A stretch of 62,646 nt of DNA. Origin: Chloroflexi bacterium UBA5189 (lineage in GTDB: Bacteria; Chloroflexota; Limnocylindria; Limnocylindrales; CSP1-4). Location: NCBI GenBank assembly GCA_002413045.1, contig DHWF01000031.1, positions 213,589 through 276,234 of the forward strand, given 5' to 3'. A program made the translations under genes and the position numbers. Under the pieces are notes generated by a model. That model was given only the letters and a program-made list of their open reading frames with translations, was not told the origin of the DNA and searched no databases. Within the stretch, counting starts at the first letter, position 1. Each line of letters begins with the position of its first letter. Positions 50,786 through 59,227 of the stretch are shown here, piece after piece.

Positions 50786-51582
50786 CACGAACCATCGTCT
50801 TTCTCCACGGTGCCTGGGTCACCCCGTTGTGCTGGGAGCGGTTCATTCCGTTCTTCGAGGGGAAGGGCTATCGCTGCATCGCGCCGGCGTGGCCCGGCAA
50901 GGACCGCCCGATCGAGGTGATCCGCGCAGATCCGTCAGCGCTCGCCGGGCTCGGCGTCGGCGAGATCGTCGCCCACTACGAGCAGCTGATCCGCGCGATG
51001 GACGAGCCGCCGATCCTGATCGGCCACTCGTTCGGTGGGCTGTTCACGCAGATCCTGCTCGATCGGGGCCTCGCGGCGGCCGGCGTCGCGATCGACTCGG
51101 CGCCGCCAAAGGGCATCTGGGCGTTCGAGCCGACGGCCGTTCGCTCGCTCCTGACCGTCCTGCTCCAATGGCCGTGGCGCAAGGTCGTCCGCTGGAAGTA
51201 CTCGAACTTCCGCTACGCCTTCGTGAACACCCTCTCGGAGGCCGATGCGCACGTCGCATATGAGCGGCACGTCACGCCAGAGACGGTCCGGATCTTCGTC
51301 CAAAGCGCCGTCGCGATGATGAGCCCCGGCAGCCCGATCAAGGTGAACTTCTCCAACGGAGCCCGGGCGCCGCTGCTCCTGCTCGCGGGCCTGAAGGACC
51401 GCATCGTCCCGCCGGTCATCAACCGCCGGAACCTCAAGGCCTACGCGAAGTCCGCCGCTCGCACCGACTTCCACGAGTTCTCCGATCGGACCCACTGGAT
51501 CATCGCCCAGCCCGGCTGGGACGAGGTCGCGGGCTACGCCGCGGACTGGCTCGAGGGGCTCGGGCTCGGCCCGACCGGCTAG
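50782..51582 (+). CDS. Alpha/beta hydrolase
   Basis: A 266-residue cytoplasmic alpha/beta hydrolase. The oxyanion motif is FLHGAWV, the nucleophile Ser is in GHSFGG (about residue 83), the acid is expected in GLKDRIVPP, and the base His in DRTHWIIAQPG. Its start overlaps the arginase-family stop (ATGA), so translation is coupled, suggesting a shared pathway on the same substrate class. Substrate unknown. Confidence 0.9.
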   Translation: MTRTIVFLHGAWVTPLCWERFIPFFEGKGYRCIAPAWPGKDRPIEVIRADPSALAGLGVGEIVAHYEQLIRAMDEPPILIGHSFGGLFTQILLDRGLAAAGVAIDSAPPKGIWAFEPTAVRSLLTVLLQWPWRKVVRWKYSNFRYAFVNTLSEADAHVAYERHVTPETVRIFVQSAVAMMSPGSPIKVNFSNGARAPLLLLAGLKDRIVPPVINRRNLKAYAKSAARTDFHEFSDRTHWIIAQPGWDEVAGYAADWLEGLGLGPTG

Positions 51583-52352
51583 GCGATCGCGGAGCCTCGG
51601 AGGCTCGCTGGTAGTCGAACGAGGCCCGGGTCGACGCCGAAGACGTCGCGGATCCGGTCGCCGCTGAGTGATTCGGCCGGTGGTCCGTCGGCGACGATGC
51701 GGCCCTGATCGAGGACGACGATGCGCGGGAAGAAATGCGCGGCGAGGCCGACGTCGTGGAGGACCGAGATGATGGTGGTGCCGTCGCGGGCGTTGAGGTC
51801 GGCGAGGAGGTCCATGACCTCGACCTGGTGCCGGAGGTCGAGGTGGACGGTGGGCTCGTCGAGGACCAGGATCGGCGCCGCCTGCGCGACGGCCATCGCG
51901 AGCAGCACGAGCTGACGCTCGCCGAGGGACAGCTCGCGCGCATCTCGACCGAGCAGATGCCCGACCCCGACCCGATCGATGGCGCCGGCGATCGCCGACC
52001 GATCGGCCGGACGGAGGCCGCGGATCGGATGCTCGTGCGGCAGCCGACCGAGGGCCACCACCTCCTCGACCGTCGTCGCGAACGGGAGCGACGGCAGCTG
52101 CGGCACGACCGCGAGGCGCCGGGCGACGCCGAGTCGATCGAGCCTGGACAACGGGACGCCGCCGATCTCAACCGTCCCCGCCGTCGCATCGACGAGGCCG
52201 GCGATGGCCCGAAGCAGTGTCGACTTGCCGGCGCCATTCGGACCCACGAGGGCAACGCGTTCGGCCGGCTCGATGCGGAGGTCAACGTCGCTGATCGCGG
52301 GGCGGCCGCGGTAGGCGACGGTCAGGCGCTCGGTGCGGACGGCGGCGCTCAC
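51579..52352 (-). CDS. btuD: Cobalamin ABC importer ATP-binding protein
   Basis: ATPase of the FecE/BtuD subgroup, 257 residues. Walker A GPNGAGKST, signature LSLGERQ, Walker B ILVLDEPTVHLD and the switch His (SVLHDVG) are present. Assigned to cobalamin because the btuF-btuC-btuD operon is preceded by a cobalamin riboswitch. GTG start overlaps the permease stop (GTGA). Confidence 0.9.
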   Translation of the reverse strand: MSAAVRTERLTVAYRGRPAISDVDLRIEPAERVALVGPNGAGKSTLLRAIAGLVDATAGTVEIGGVPLSRLDRLGVARRLAVVPQLPSLPFATTVEEVVALGRLPHEHPIRGLRPADRSAIAGAIDRVGVGHLLGRDARELSLGERQLVLLAMAVAQAAPILVLDEPTVHLDLRHQVEVMDLLADLNARDGTTIISVLHDVGLAAHFFPRIVVLDQGRIVADGPPAESLSGDRIRDVFGVDPGLVRLPASLRGSAIA

Positions 52353-53419
52353 AGGTCGTAGCCCGCGCGGGTTCGCCGGAGGAGGAACAGGAAGAACGGC
52401 GCGCCGATGACGGCGGTCACGACGCCCACCGGCACATCGCCGAGCAGCCGCGCAGCGAGGTCGGCGCCGACCATGAGGATCGCGCCGAAGATCGCCGCGA
52501 GCGGTAGCACGACCCGCGCATTCGGACCGACGGCGAGCCGGACGACGTGCGGCGCGACAAGCCCGACGAACCCGATCAGCCCGGAGACCGCCACCGCGGC
52601 GGCCGTCGCAAGCGACGCGAGCCCGAGGAGGATCGCCCGCTCCCGTGGAACGTCGACGCCGAGGTGCGCCGCCGCCTCCTCGCCGAGCAGGAAGCCGTTG
52701 AGCGCGCGGGCACGCATCGCGATCAGGATCGACGCGCCGATGATCAGGGGCAGGGCCGTGGCGAATCGCACCCACGTGGCGGACTCGAACCCGCCGAGCA
52801 GGAACGAGAAGATCTGCCGCAGCCCCGCGCCCGACAGGAACATCGCCATCGACAGGCCTGCGGCGAGGAGCGAGGCGATCGCGTAGCCGGTGAGGAGCAG
52901 GCTCGTCATCTGCCCGTGCCCGCCCGTCCGCGAGAACCGGTACACGACGAAGACCGCGCCGAGCGCGCCGAGGAACGCGAGCCCGTGCAGCAGCCCGAAC
53001 TCGAGGAACACGGCGCGCACCGGCAGGATCACTGCGATCGCGGCCCCGAGTGCCGCCCCGGACGCCGTGCCCAGCACATACGGATCCGCGAGCGGGTTGC
53101 GCAGGACGCCCTGGAACGTCGCTCCGGCAACGGCCAGCCCGACGCCCACGGTCATCGCCATGAGCACGCGCGGCAGGCGCAGCTCGAACACGATGGTCTC
53201 CTCGGCGGCGGTCCAGTGGATCCCGAGGTCCAGCCCGAGGAGCCGATGCGCAAGGATCGCGATGGTGTCGCCGGGCGGCACGAAGACCGACCCGGCCGCA
53301 ACGCCAACGACGAGCGCAACGAGCAGTCCGACGACGCCGGCCGCGGCGAGGAACAACGGCCGACGAGCGATCGACCGCGTCCCGCCCCGTCGGTGCGCGA
53401 CGGCTGTTGCCGCGCTCAC
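52349..53419 (-). CDS. btuC: Cobalamin ABC importer permease
   Basis: FecCD-family permease of 356 residues with about ten helices. Family patterns are RLPRVLMAMTVGVGLAVAGATFQGVLRNPLADPYVLG and GLIGFVGLVAPHVVR. It is located between btuF and btuD in the riboswitch-controlled operon, which points to vitamin B12 rather than iron-siderophore transport. Confidence 0.92.
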   Translation of the reverse strand: MSAATAVAHRRGGTRSIARRPLFLAAAGVVGLLVALVVGVAAGSVFVPPGDTIAILAHRLLGLDLGIHWTAAEETIVFELRLPRVLMAMTVGVGLAVAGATFQGVLRNPLADPYVLGTASGAALGAAIAVILPVRAVFLEFGLLHGLAFLGALGAVFVVYRFSRTGGHGQMTSLLLTGYAIASLLAAGLSMAMFLSGAGLRQIFSFLLGGFESATWVRFATALPLIIGASILIAMRARALNGFLLGEEAAAHLGVDVPRERAILLGLASLATAAAVAVSGLIGFVGLVAPHVVRLAVGPNARVVLPLAAIFGAILMVGADLAARLLGDVPVGVVTAVIGAPFFLFLLRRTRAGYDL

Positions 53420-53429
53420 CGAGTCTCGA

Positions 53430-54482
53430 TCACGACGGCGCGACGGACGCGGCCGGCGCCGGGAACGACATGCCCGGGACGTCGATCGTTAGGCCCGGGT
53501 GGATTGCGGTGATCAGATCGTACAAGCCCTGCACGAGGCGGGGACCGGGCCGGGTGATCACGATGTCGTCGACGGCCACGATCTTGCCGTTCTTGACCGC
53601 CGTCATCCCCTCCCAGCCGGCGCGCTTGCCGACGGCATCCGCCGTGGCGCCGTACGCGGCGTCGCCGAGGAGGATGACCTCCGGGTCCGCGGCCACGAGG
53701 TTCTCGAGGGAGATCGAGTAGCTCGCGTCGCCGGCGATCGGCTTCGAGCCGGCGAGCAGGAACATCTCGCCGTAGATCGAGTTCGCGGGCGGGGTGAAGA
53801 TGCCGCCGGTGACGTCGATCTCGTAGAACAGGCGTGGCTGGTCCGGGGCCGTTGACGCGATGCGGGTCAGGGCACTGATCTCGGCCTGCATCTGATCGGC
53901 GAGGGTGTTCGCAGCGTCCGGCAGCCCGACCGCGGCGCCGATGAGCTTGATGCCACGGAGCGCACCGGCGATCGACGTCGGGTAGCTCACGACCACGGGG
54001 ATGTGGGCCGCTCGAAGCTGCGTCACCGCGTCGCCCTGGGTGAGCCCAGTGCCGCCGGAGACGACGAGGTCGGCGCCGCTGGCGATGATCTTCTCGACGT
54101 CGACGCCCGCGAACGTCGCGACCTCGGGGATGGCCGCGGCCTCGGGCGGGTAGTTGGCGGGGTCCTGGACCTTGCCGACAATGCGCGAGCCGGCCCCGAT
54201 CGCGAAGAGGGTCTCGGTGGTCGCGGGGGTGAGCGAGACGATCTTCTGCGGCTCGGCAGGGATCGTGACCTGCGTGCCCTCGTCATCGGTGAGGGTGACG
54301 GGGAACACGGGTGCCGCGGTCGGCTCGGACGAGGTCGGCGGCGCGGACGTCGGAATGATCGACGTCGCCCCCGGCTCGATCGTTGGCGCGGTGGTTGGCG
54401 CGGCAGACGAGCAGCCGATCGCGAGGACCGCGAGGGCGACGAGGAACAGGCGCAGGGAACGGGGAATCGAGCGGGCAGCCAT
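53430..54482 (-). CDS. btuF: Cobalamin ABC importer binding lipoprotein
   Basis: Periplasmic or membrane-anchored binding protein of 350 residues. Signal peptide with lipobox LAIGC (C24). The cluster A-2 domain reads IVSLTPATTETLFAIGAGSRIVG (about 82-104) and YPPEAAAIPEVATFAGVDVEKIIASGADLVV. GGAG precedes the ATG. First gene after the cobalamin riboswitch, so repressed when the vitamin is abundant. Confidence 0.92.
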   Translation of the reverse strand: MAARSIPRSLRLFLVALAVLAIGCSSAAPTTAPTIEPGATSIIPTSAPPTSSEPTAAPVFPVTLTDDEGTQVTIPAEPQKIVSLTPATTETLFAIGAGSRIVGKVQDPANYPPEAAAIPEVATFAGVDVEKIIASGADLVVSGGTGLTQGDAVTQLRAAHIPVVVSYPTSIAGALRGIKLIGAAVGLPDAANTLADQMQAEISALTRIASTAPDQPRLFYEIDVTGGIFTPPANSIYGEMFLLAGSKPIAGDASYSISLENLVAADPEVILLGDAAYGATADAVGKRAGWEGMTAVKNGKIVAVDDIVITRPGPRLVQGLYDLITAIHPGLTIDVPGMSFPAPAASVAPS

Positions 54483-54853
54483 GGAAGTCTCCGGCGTTCG
54501 GGGAAGGGATCGGGCGCGGTGGCGCGCCGCGGGACGTCGGGGAGGGCTGCGTCAGCCGGTGGATCGCATGCGGTGCCTACCCTTTCTCTCGAAGGTCGAG
54601 CAGACACTGCGGGTCGGCGACCGGACTTCCATCGCGAGCGATGGTCACCGTAGCGGGACTGTGCCGGACTCTCACCGGCTTCGCGGCCGCGCAGCGTGTC
54701 GTCGAAGAGGACGACGGCCGAAGACTAGCACTCAGCCTGCTGGTGAGCCGCCGATAAGCGCCAGGTGATACCCCGATGATCGCCGGTGCAGCCTCCGGGT
54801 CGATCATCTGGCCCTCGTCGCCTCCCGCCGGCAAACCCGCCGCGGAGGTCGAG
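54483..54853. other. Divergent intergenic region with cobalamin riboswitch
   Basis: 371 bases between btuF and a divergent secreted-protein gene. The left two thirds is the riboswitch leader of btuFCD (see 54600-54740). The right end carries the ribosome site of the plus-strand gene. Small ORFs here are coincidental. Confidence 0.6.
54600..54740 (-). ncRNA. Cobalamin riboswitch upstream of btuFCD
   Basis: On the minus strand the conserved core is GCCGGTGAGAGTCCGGC (54679-54663) followed by GTCCCGCTACGGTGA (54659-54645), then GAAGTCCGGTCG (54629-54618), matching the adenosylcobalamin riboswitch core and its B12-box region. The outer limits are approximate. About 110 bases separate it from the btuF start, room for a repressor stem over the ribosome site. 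Confidence 0.9.
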
Positions 54854-55987
54854 ATGTCGGTTGGTCGTCGTTGGGCACGGTGGCTCGGGCCGCCGATCGT
54901 CCTCGGGGCGGTCGCGCTGGTCCTGAGCCAGCTTCACGCCGGGGAGGCGGCGGGCGGCCGCACCACACCGCCGCCGGTGGGGGCGTGCGCCGCGTCGCCC
55001 CTTGCAACCGACGCGGCCGGAAAGCCGCGGCGCGACGTCGGGCCGGGCTCGTGGTGGACGCTCTCCGATCGGCTCGACGCGCATGGCGCGATGGCCGGAC
55101 GGCGGCTTGCCGTTGGACGAGGCGGCGCCACGACATTCGGGCTCGATCTGACGGTCGAGTCCGCCGCGAGCGGCCCGGTTGGCGGCGTGGTCGTCCTCGC
55201 GACCGATGGTGATCAGCGCTCGGAGATCCGGCTCGTGTCCGTCTCTGGCGCGTGCTCGTGGCGCATCGGTTCGAGCGGCGACGTCGTGCGCGGCGCGATC
55301 CTCGACCCGCTCGACGGCTCAGTGCTCGCCCACCTCGTCAGCCGCGCGACCCGCGCGGACCTGGGCACGTGGCGGTTCGGCGGTCCGGGGTCCGCCGCGG
55401 TAGACGCCCCGGTGCTCGTCGCGCCGGCGCTCGACGAGGGTCTCCTCGGGGGCCCGGCATGGGTCACCGACCTCCACCTCGACACGACGGCTCGCCTGCT
55501 CGCGGTTCAGTCATGCACGGATACCGGCTGTCTCACCCGCGTCTTCGACGTGCAGGCGGCGGCGACCGCGCCCGTGCTGCTCCGTGGCGCAACCGCCGCT
55601 GCCGCGCAGGGCCCCATGCTCGGGTTCGCCAACGGGAAGCTGCTCACGTGGGCCGCCTGCCAGGGGTATCCGTGCGCCATCCAGGCATGGGACCTCGCCA
55701 CCGGCGCGAGCTCGGTCGTCCTCGACCGCGCCGACGGTGCTGCCGTTACTCGCGATGGCAGGTTCCTCGTTGCCTCGACGGACAGTCGGGCCGGGCGAAC
55801 GCTCCGGCTTGACCTCATCACCGGCAGGGCCGTGCTCATTCGCGGGGTCCGCGCCGGCGAGCAGCTGCTCGCCTCCGGAGTCGCCGCGACGAGCGGCGTC
55901 CAGCTCAACGCCGACGAGGTCGCGATCGGCGCGCCAGGCGGCGCGCCCCGTTCCTTCCGCCCAGTCGCCGCGGAGGTCATTCCGTGA
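54854..55987 (+). CDS. Membrane-anchored beta-rich protein, function unknown
   Basis: A 377-residue protein with one N-terminal membrane anchor (WLGPPIVLGAVALVLSQL) and a large outside domain rich in beta strands with Cys pairs (GACAAS, SCTDTGCLTRVFD, AACQGYPCAIQAWDLATGASSVVL), suggesting a beta-propeller. ATG 54854 has GGAGGTCGAG directly upstream; an ATG at 54776 would add 26 residues. Its stop overlaps the start of the next secreted protein (GTGA), so the two are co-translated. Confidence 0.75.
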   Translation: MSVGRRWARWLGPPIVLGAVALVLSQLHAGEAAGGRTTPPPVGACAASPLATDAAGKPRRDVGPGSWWTLSDRLDAHGAMAGRRLAVGRGGATTFGLDLTVESAASGPVGGVVVLATDGDQRSEIRLVSVSGACSWRIGSSGDVVRGAILDPLDGSVLAHLVSRATRADLGTWRFGGPGSAAVDAPVLVAPALDEGLLGGPAWVTDLHLDTTARLLAVQSCTDTGCLTRVFDVQAAATAPVLLRGATAAAAQGPMLGFANGKLLTWAACQGYPCAIQAWDLATGASSVVLDRADGAAVTRDGRFLVASTDSRAGRTLRLDLITGRAVLIRGVRAGEQLLASGVAATSGVQLNADEVAIGAPGGAPRSFRPVAAEVIP

Positions 55988-57045
55988 TCGCACTGCCTCG
56001 CCGGTTCGTCATCGGCGGCGCCGTCGCGGCGCTCGTCGCCAGCCTGTTCTCGGGCTCACCAACCCTCGCCCACGGACCCGATCCGCTGATCGGCACGACC
56101 CCTTGGGGTTTCGACCAGGTGGTCGGCTACCAGTGGATGACCGGCGCCACGCCGCCGTCGTGGATGGCGACCGCCATCGATGCCGGCGCCCACGACATCG
56201 GCTCGAGCAAAAACTCGCGAGCCGCCACGTTCACCCGCGTGAGCACCTCCGACAGCCAGATCGCGTACGGCGGCGCGGTCCCCTGCTCCAGCTATGGCAT
56301 CGCCTGCATGAATCGGACGGGCGTGCCGGATTCGTTCAACGGGATGTGGTTCCGGCCGTACGGCTGGGCGTTCGACTGGGGGACCCTGCGCTGGTGCCAG
56401 GGCCAGACGACGCCGACCACCGGCTGTTACGACGCCGAGAACGTGGCCCTCGACGAGTTCGGCCACATCGAGATGCTCGGCCACCACGTGAACCTCGACG
56501 ACGAGAGCGACTTCCAGGACGCGGTCGTCCAGTTCGCGGCCCGCAGCAAGCCGAAGGCAGGCTGGGACGAGCACGTGCTCGGGCGCTGCGACGTGGCCCG
56601 GCTGCAGCTCGAGTACGCCCTCGAGTCGAGCGGCGACAAGGTCTCGACGTGCCTCTCGCTGGCGACTTCGCTGTCCGTCATCGCGAGTTCGACGACGATC
56701 GACGCCGGCAGCTCCGTCCGGATCACGGGGACGTTGAAGGTCGCCGTCGCCTCGGCGGCGAGGTCCCTGTCCGGCGACCCGCTGAGCGGCCGGACGATCA
56801 CGCTCCAGCGGCGGCTACCGGGGGCCACGTCATGGTCGACGTTCGGGACGCTGGCGGGCAACTCGACGGCTGGGAGCTACGGGCTGACGCTGACGCCGTC
56901 GACGACGTACGACTATCGGCTCGTGTTCACCGCCCCTTCGGGCGAGGGCCTGCTGGGCGCGACGTCATCGACGGTGCGCGTCGCGGTGATCTCGTGCCCG
57001 ACCGCGCCGACGCGCGATCTCATCCGGCAGGCGCCATGCCTGTGA
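55984..57045 (+). CDS. Secreted matrixin-like protein with altered zinc motif
   Basis: 353 residues with a signal peptide ending near SGSPTLAHG. Residues about 150-168 read ENVALDEFGHIEMLGHH, aligning with the matrixin/metzincin pattern VAxHEFGHxxGLGH: D157 stands where the first zinc His belongs and M164 replaces Gly, while E158, H161 and H167 remain. It may still bind metal through Asp, or be a pseudo-protease. Disulphide candidates are C101/C108, C138/C148. The C-terminal 120 residues form an Ig-like domain (TIDAGSSVRITGTLKV, PLSGRTITLQRRLPGATSW). GTG start overlaps the upstream gene. Confidence 0.75.
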   Translation: MIALPRRFVIGGAVAALVASLFSGSPTLAHGPDPLIGTTPWGFDQVVGYQWMTGATPPSWMATAIDAGAHDIGSSKNSRAATFTRVSTSDSQIAYGGAVPCSSYGIACMNRTGVPDSFNGMWFRPYGWAFDWGTLRWCQGQTTPTTGCYDAENVALDEFGHIEMLGHHVNLDDESDFQDAVVQFAARSKPKAGWDEHVLGRCDVARLQLEYALESSGDKVSTCLSLATSLSVIASSTTIDAGSSVRITGTLKVAVASAARSLSGDPLSGRTITLQRRLPGATSWSTFGTLAGNSTAGSYGLTLTPSTTYDYRLVFTAPSGEGLLGATSSTVRVAVISCPTAPTRDLIRQAPCL

Positions 57046-57074
57046 ACGTCTGGCTTGTTCGCGAATTGGGGGGT

Positions 57075-57087
57075 CGGGCGCCGCCCG
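57075..57087. terminator. Short GC-rich hairpin between convergent genes
   Basis: CGGGC, three-base loop, GCCCG, in the 54-base gap between two convergent stops. No T tract. Confidence 0.25.
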
Positions 57088-57099
57088 GCGTCCCGCCGA

Positions 57100-57378
57100 T
57101 CAGGCGGTCGCGGCGGCCTGGACGGGCGTGAAGATCGAGACCTGGGCCGCGTCCGGGAGCATCACGCCGAACACCTTCTGGAGGGTGAGAAGGTGGACGC
57201 AACTCCCCCACGATTCGAAGTAGTGGCAGGTGCAGTGCCACTGACCGGCATCGAGACTGACGTGGTGGGTGTCGTTGTCGCCGCGGAACGTGAGCGCAAC
57301 GCGATCGATCGAGATGCGATCGAGCTCACGGGCGTAGCGATTCGCCTTCTCGACCTTGCCGATCAGGGAGCTGTGCAT
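57100..57378 (-). CDS. SWIM zinc-finger protein
   Basis: A 92-residue protein consisting mainly of a SWIM domain: WHCTCHYFESWGSCVHLLTLQK (CxCx8CxH metal ligands). The N-terminal 40 residues (GKVEKANRYARELDRISIDRVALTFRGDND) complete the usual SWIM module. SWIM domains bind nucleic acid or protein and normally accompany SNF2 helicases, but none is adjacent. ATG 57378 is the only plausible start. Confidence 0.8.
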   Translation of the reverse strand: MHSSLIGKVEKANRYARELDRISIDRVALTFRGDNDTHHVSLDAGQWHCTCHYFESWGSCVHLLTLQKVFGVMLPDAAQVSIFTPVQAAATA

Positions 57379-57521
57379 CTGGCCAGACCCTCCAGGCCCC
57401 CGTGCGGGGCGATGGCGGCCGCCGTCCGGTCCTGCACCGACCGGGCGAGGCGGGCGCTGGTCAAGCCTACACCCCGGCGGCGCCTCCGACCACCCCCGAG
57501 CCGGCCCGGACCTCGCCCCGA

Positions 57522-58070
57522 TCAGCCGGGCTTGGCGGCGGGATCGTCGCGGCGGAGGAGGATGCCGAGGTACACCTTGAAGGGGCCGACGTCGGTGTCG
57601 CGCGAGCCGGCCATGCCCGCGAAGATCTGCGACACATGGTCGAGGTCGTGGGCCGTCCAGGTCGAGAGGAGCTCCCGAAGCGTGACCTCGCCGAGGGCAG
57701 GGTGCTTGCCCCGTCGATCGAGGTCGCCGTCCGCGACCAGCTCCGCGAGCCGCTCGAGGTTCTCGGCTCGAAGACCGGCAAAGCGGTCGACCAGCTGATC
57801 GAGGGTCTGGTCGTCGTCGCGACCCTGGTGGGCGAACCGATCGAATGGCTCGAACGGCTCGGATGTGCCCTTCTCGAGGAGTCGCTTCGTCCGTACGACC
57901 CAGTTGTCCAGGTCCGCGGTGATCAGGTGCCCGACGACGTCGCGCGGCCGCCAGCCGCCGTCGATGTCCGGCGTGTCGGCCCATGTTTCCGGGAGGCCCT
58001 TGAGCAGTGCCGACAGGACCCGTGGCGTCCGCTCGAGCAGGTCGGTCGTGTCGTCGAGGAAGGTCGTCAT
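57522..58070 (-). CDS. DinB-like four-helix protein, second copy
   Basis: 182 residues of the DinB/YfiT-like superfamily: RPRDVVGHLITADLDNWVVRTKRLL with the first His about residue 48, and LSTWTAHDLDHVSQI with the last two His about 140-144. The family covers metal-dependent thiol S-transferases and isomerases. TAGACT is seven bases upstream of ATG. It differs clearly from the DinB protein at 47 kb. Confidence 0.85.
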   Translation of the reverse strand: MTTFLDDTTDLLERTPRVLSALLKGLPETWADTPDIDGGWRPRDVVGHLITADLDNWVVRTKRLLEKGTSEPFEPFDRFAHQGRDDDQTLDQLVDRFAGLRAENLERLAELVADGDLDRRGKHPALGEVTLRELLSTWTAHDLDHVSQIFAGMAGSRDTDVGPFKVYLGILLRRDDPAAKPG

Positions 58071-58077
58071 GCCGTCG

Positions 58078-58083
58078 AGTCTA
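58078..58083 (-). promoter_or_regulatory. -10 element of the second DinB-like gene
   Basis: TAGACT on the minus strand, seven bases before ATG at 58070. Confidence 0.45.
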
Positions 58084-58803
58084 CGAGCGCGGGCCCTTCG
58101 GGAGCCCGGGCAGCTTGCCGTTGATCACGAGCCACGCAAGCAACGCGACGACTGCGGCGGCGACGCCGGCGATCGCGATCGTCACGCCGGGCGCGGCCCC
58201 CTGCGCCGACCCTGCGGTGCCCGGGCCTGAGGGAGCGTTCGTGGTTGGTTGGATAGTGGCGCCAGTCGCGCCTGCGGCGGTCGCTGCTGCAACGGTCTCG
58301 GTTGGGGCGGTCACGGTTGGAGCCGGCGCGATCTCGGACGACTGTGACGTCGCGAGCGGTTCCAGGGTCTCTCCCGGCCCGAGGGTCGGATCGACCGAGA
58401 CAAACTGCTGCTGCGAGTTCATCACCACGAACCGATAGCAGGCGCCGGCCGCGCTGGTGATGACCCACGGGTGCGTCAGCCACGTCGCCTGCAGGTAGCT
58501 GGTGTGGGGCGCGACGTTCTCGTAGAAGACCCGTTTGCCGGTGTAGTCGAGCCAGTACGACTTCACGGTCTCGTCGGTGTTGTTGGTGATCTGGAGCACG
58601 GCCCTGGTGGTGCCCGACAGGGACTTGAACTGGCTCTCCGTCGCGCAGCTGGAATCGGGCACGACCGGACCCGCTGCGCGCACGCCGCCGCTCCCGACCG
58701 CGAGCAGCAGGACGAACGCTGCCGCGGCAGCGAGGCCAGCGGCGTTGCGACGCGCCAGGTAGAAGGCGGCCCCCGGTTCCACGATGCGCGGACCATAGCG
58801 CAC
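58081..58803 (-). CDS. VHL-beta-like domain surface protein
   Basis: 240 residues. The N-terminal hydrophobic helix (AAGLAAAAAFVLLLAVGSGG) is a signal or anchor. Residues about 50-125 resemble the von Hippel-Lindau beta domain: LQITNNTDETVKSYWLDYTGKRVFYENVAP and WLTHPWVITSAAGACYRFVV, the WLDY and HPW features being diagnostic. A Thr/Ala/Pro-rich stretch and a second membrane helix near the C-terminus (VTIAIAGVAAAVVALLAWLVI) follow. Bacterial VHL-like domains are known but uncharacterised. The GTG start is uncertain; a later GTG is possible. Confidence 0.72.
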   Translation of the reverse strand: MRYGPRIVEPGAAFYLARRNAAGLAAAAAFVLLLAVGSGGVRAAGPVVPDSSCATESQFKSLSGTTRAVLQITNNTDETVKSYWLDYTGKRVFYENVAPHTSYLQATWLTHPWVITSAAGACYRFVVMNSQQQFVSVDPTLGPGETLEPLATSQSSEIAPAPTVTAPTETVAAATAAGATGATIQPTTNAPSGPGTAGSAQGAAPGVTIAIAGVAAAVVALLAWLVINGKLPGLPKGPRS

Positions 58804-58822
58804 CGTCTGGCGCGCCGCGTGC

Positions 58823-59227
58823 CTACGGTGCGTTCGTGCCCTCGCGGCCGAAGTCGTCCGAAAGGCGCACCACGTCGTCGAGCTCCGGCGTCGAGACCTC
58901 GACGAGGGTGCAGGTCTCGATCGCCGCGTAGCGGTGCTTCCGTAGGACCGCGACGTGCGCGCCCTCGCCGGGGTCGAGCTCGCGCTCCTCCACGACGCCG
59001 GCGTCGTTCTCGAGGGTGAGGAGCAAGCGACCGGACACGACGTAGATCCACTCGTCCTTTGCCTCGTGGTACTGGAACGAGAGGCGCTTGCCCGTCTCGA
59101 TGACGATGAGCTTGCCGACGTAGTGCTCTGCGTGGGCCCAGATGATCTCGTGGCCCCACGGCTTCTCGACGCGCCGAGGGAGCGAACTCGCTGGCGGCGG
59201 CGGCACCGGCGCCGTGTTGCCGCTCAC
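58823..59227 (-). CDS. Cupin, mannose-6-phosphate isomerase type II-like
   Basis: 134 residues with one cupin domain: KPWGHEIIWAHAEHYVGKLIVIETGKRLSFQYHEAKDEWIYVVSGRLLLTL, and the second motif PGEGAHVAVLRKHRYAAIE. It corresponds to the isomerase part that is fused to the guanylyltransferase in bifunctional ManC proteins; here it is separate. GTG start overlaps the phosphomannomutase stop (GTGA). Confidence 0.85.
   Translation of the reverse strand: MSGNTAPVPPPPASSLPRRVEKPWGHEIIWAHAEHYVGKLIVIETGKRLSFQYHEAKDEWIYVVSGRLLLTLENDAGVVEERELDPGEGAHVAVLRKHRYAAIETCTLVEVSTPELDDVVRLSDDFGREGTNAP

Noticed and set aside
54577..54834. Minus-strand 85-codon frame over the btuF leader
   Set aside because: It lies within the cobalamin riboswitch; the RNA core conservation explains the sequence.
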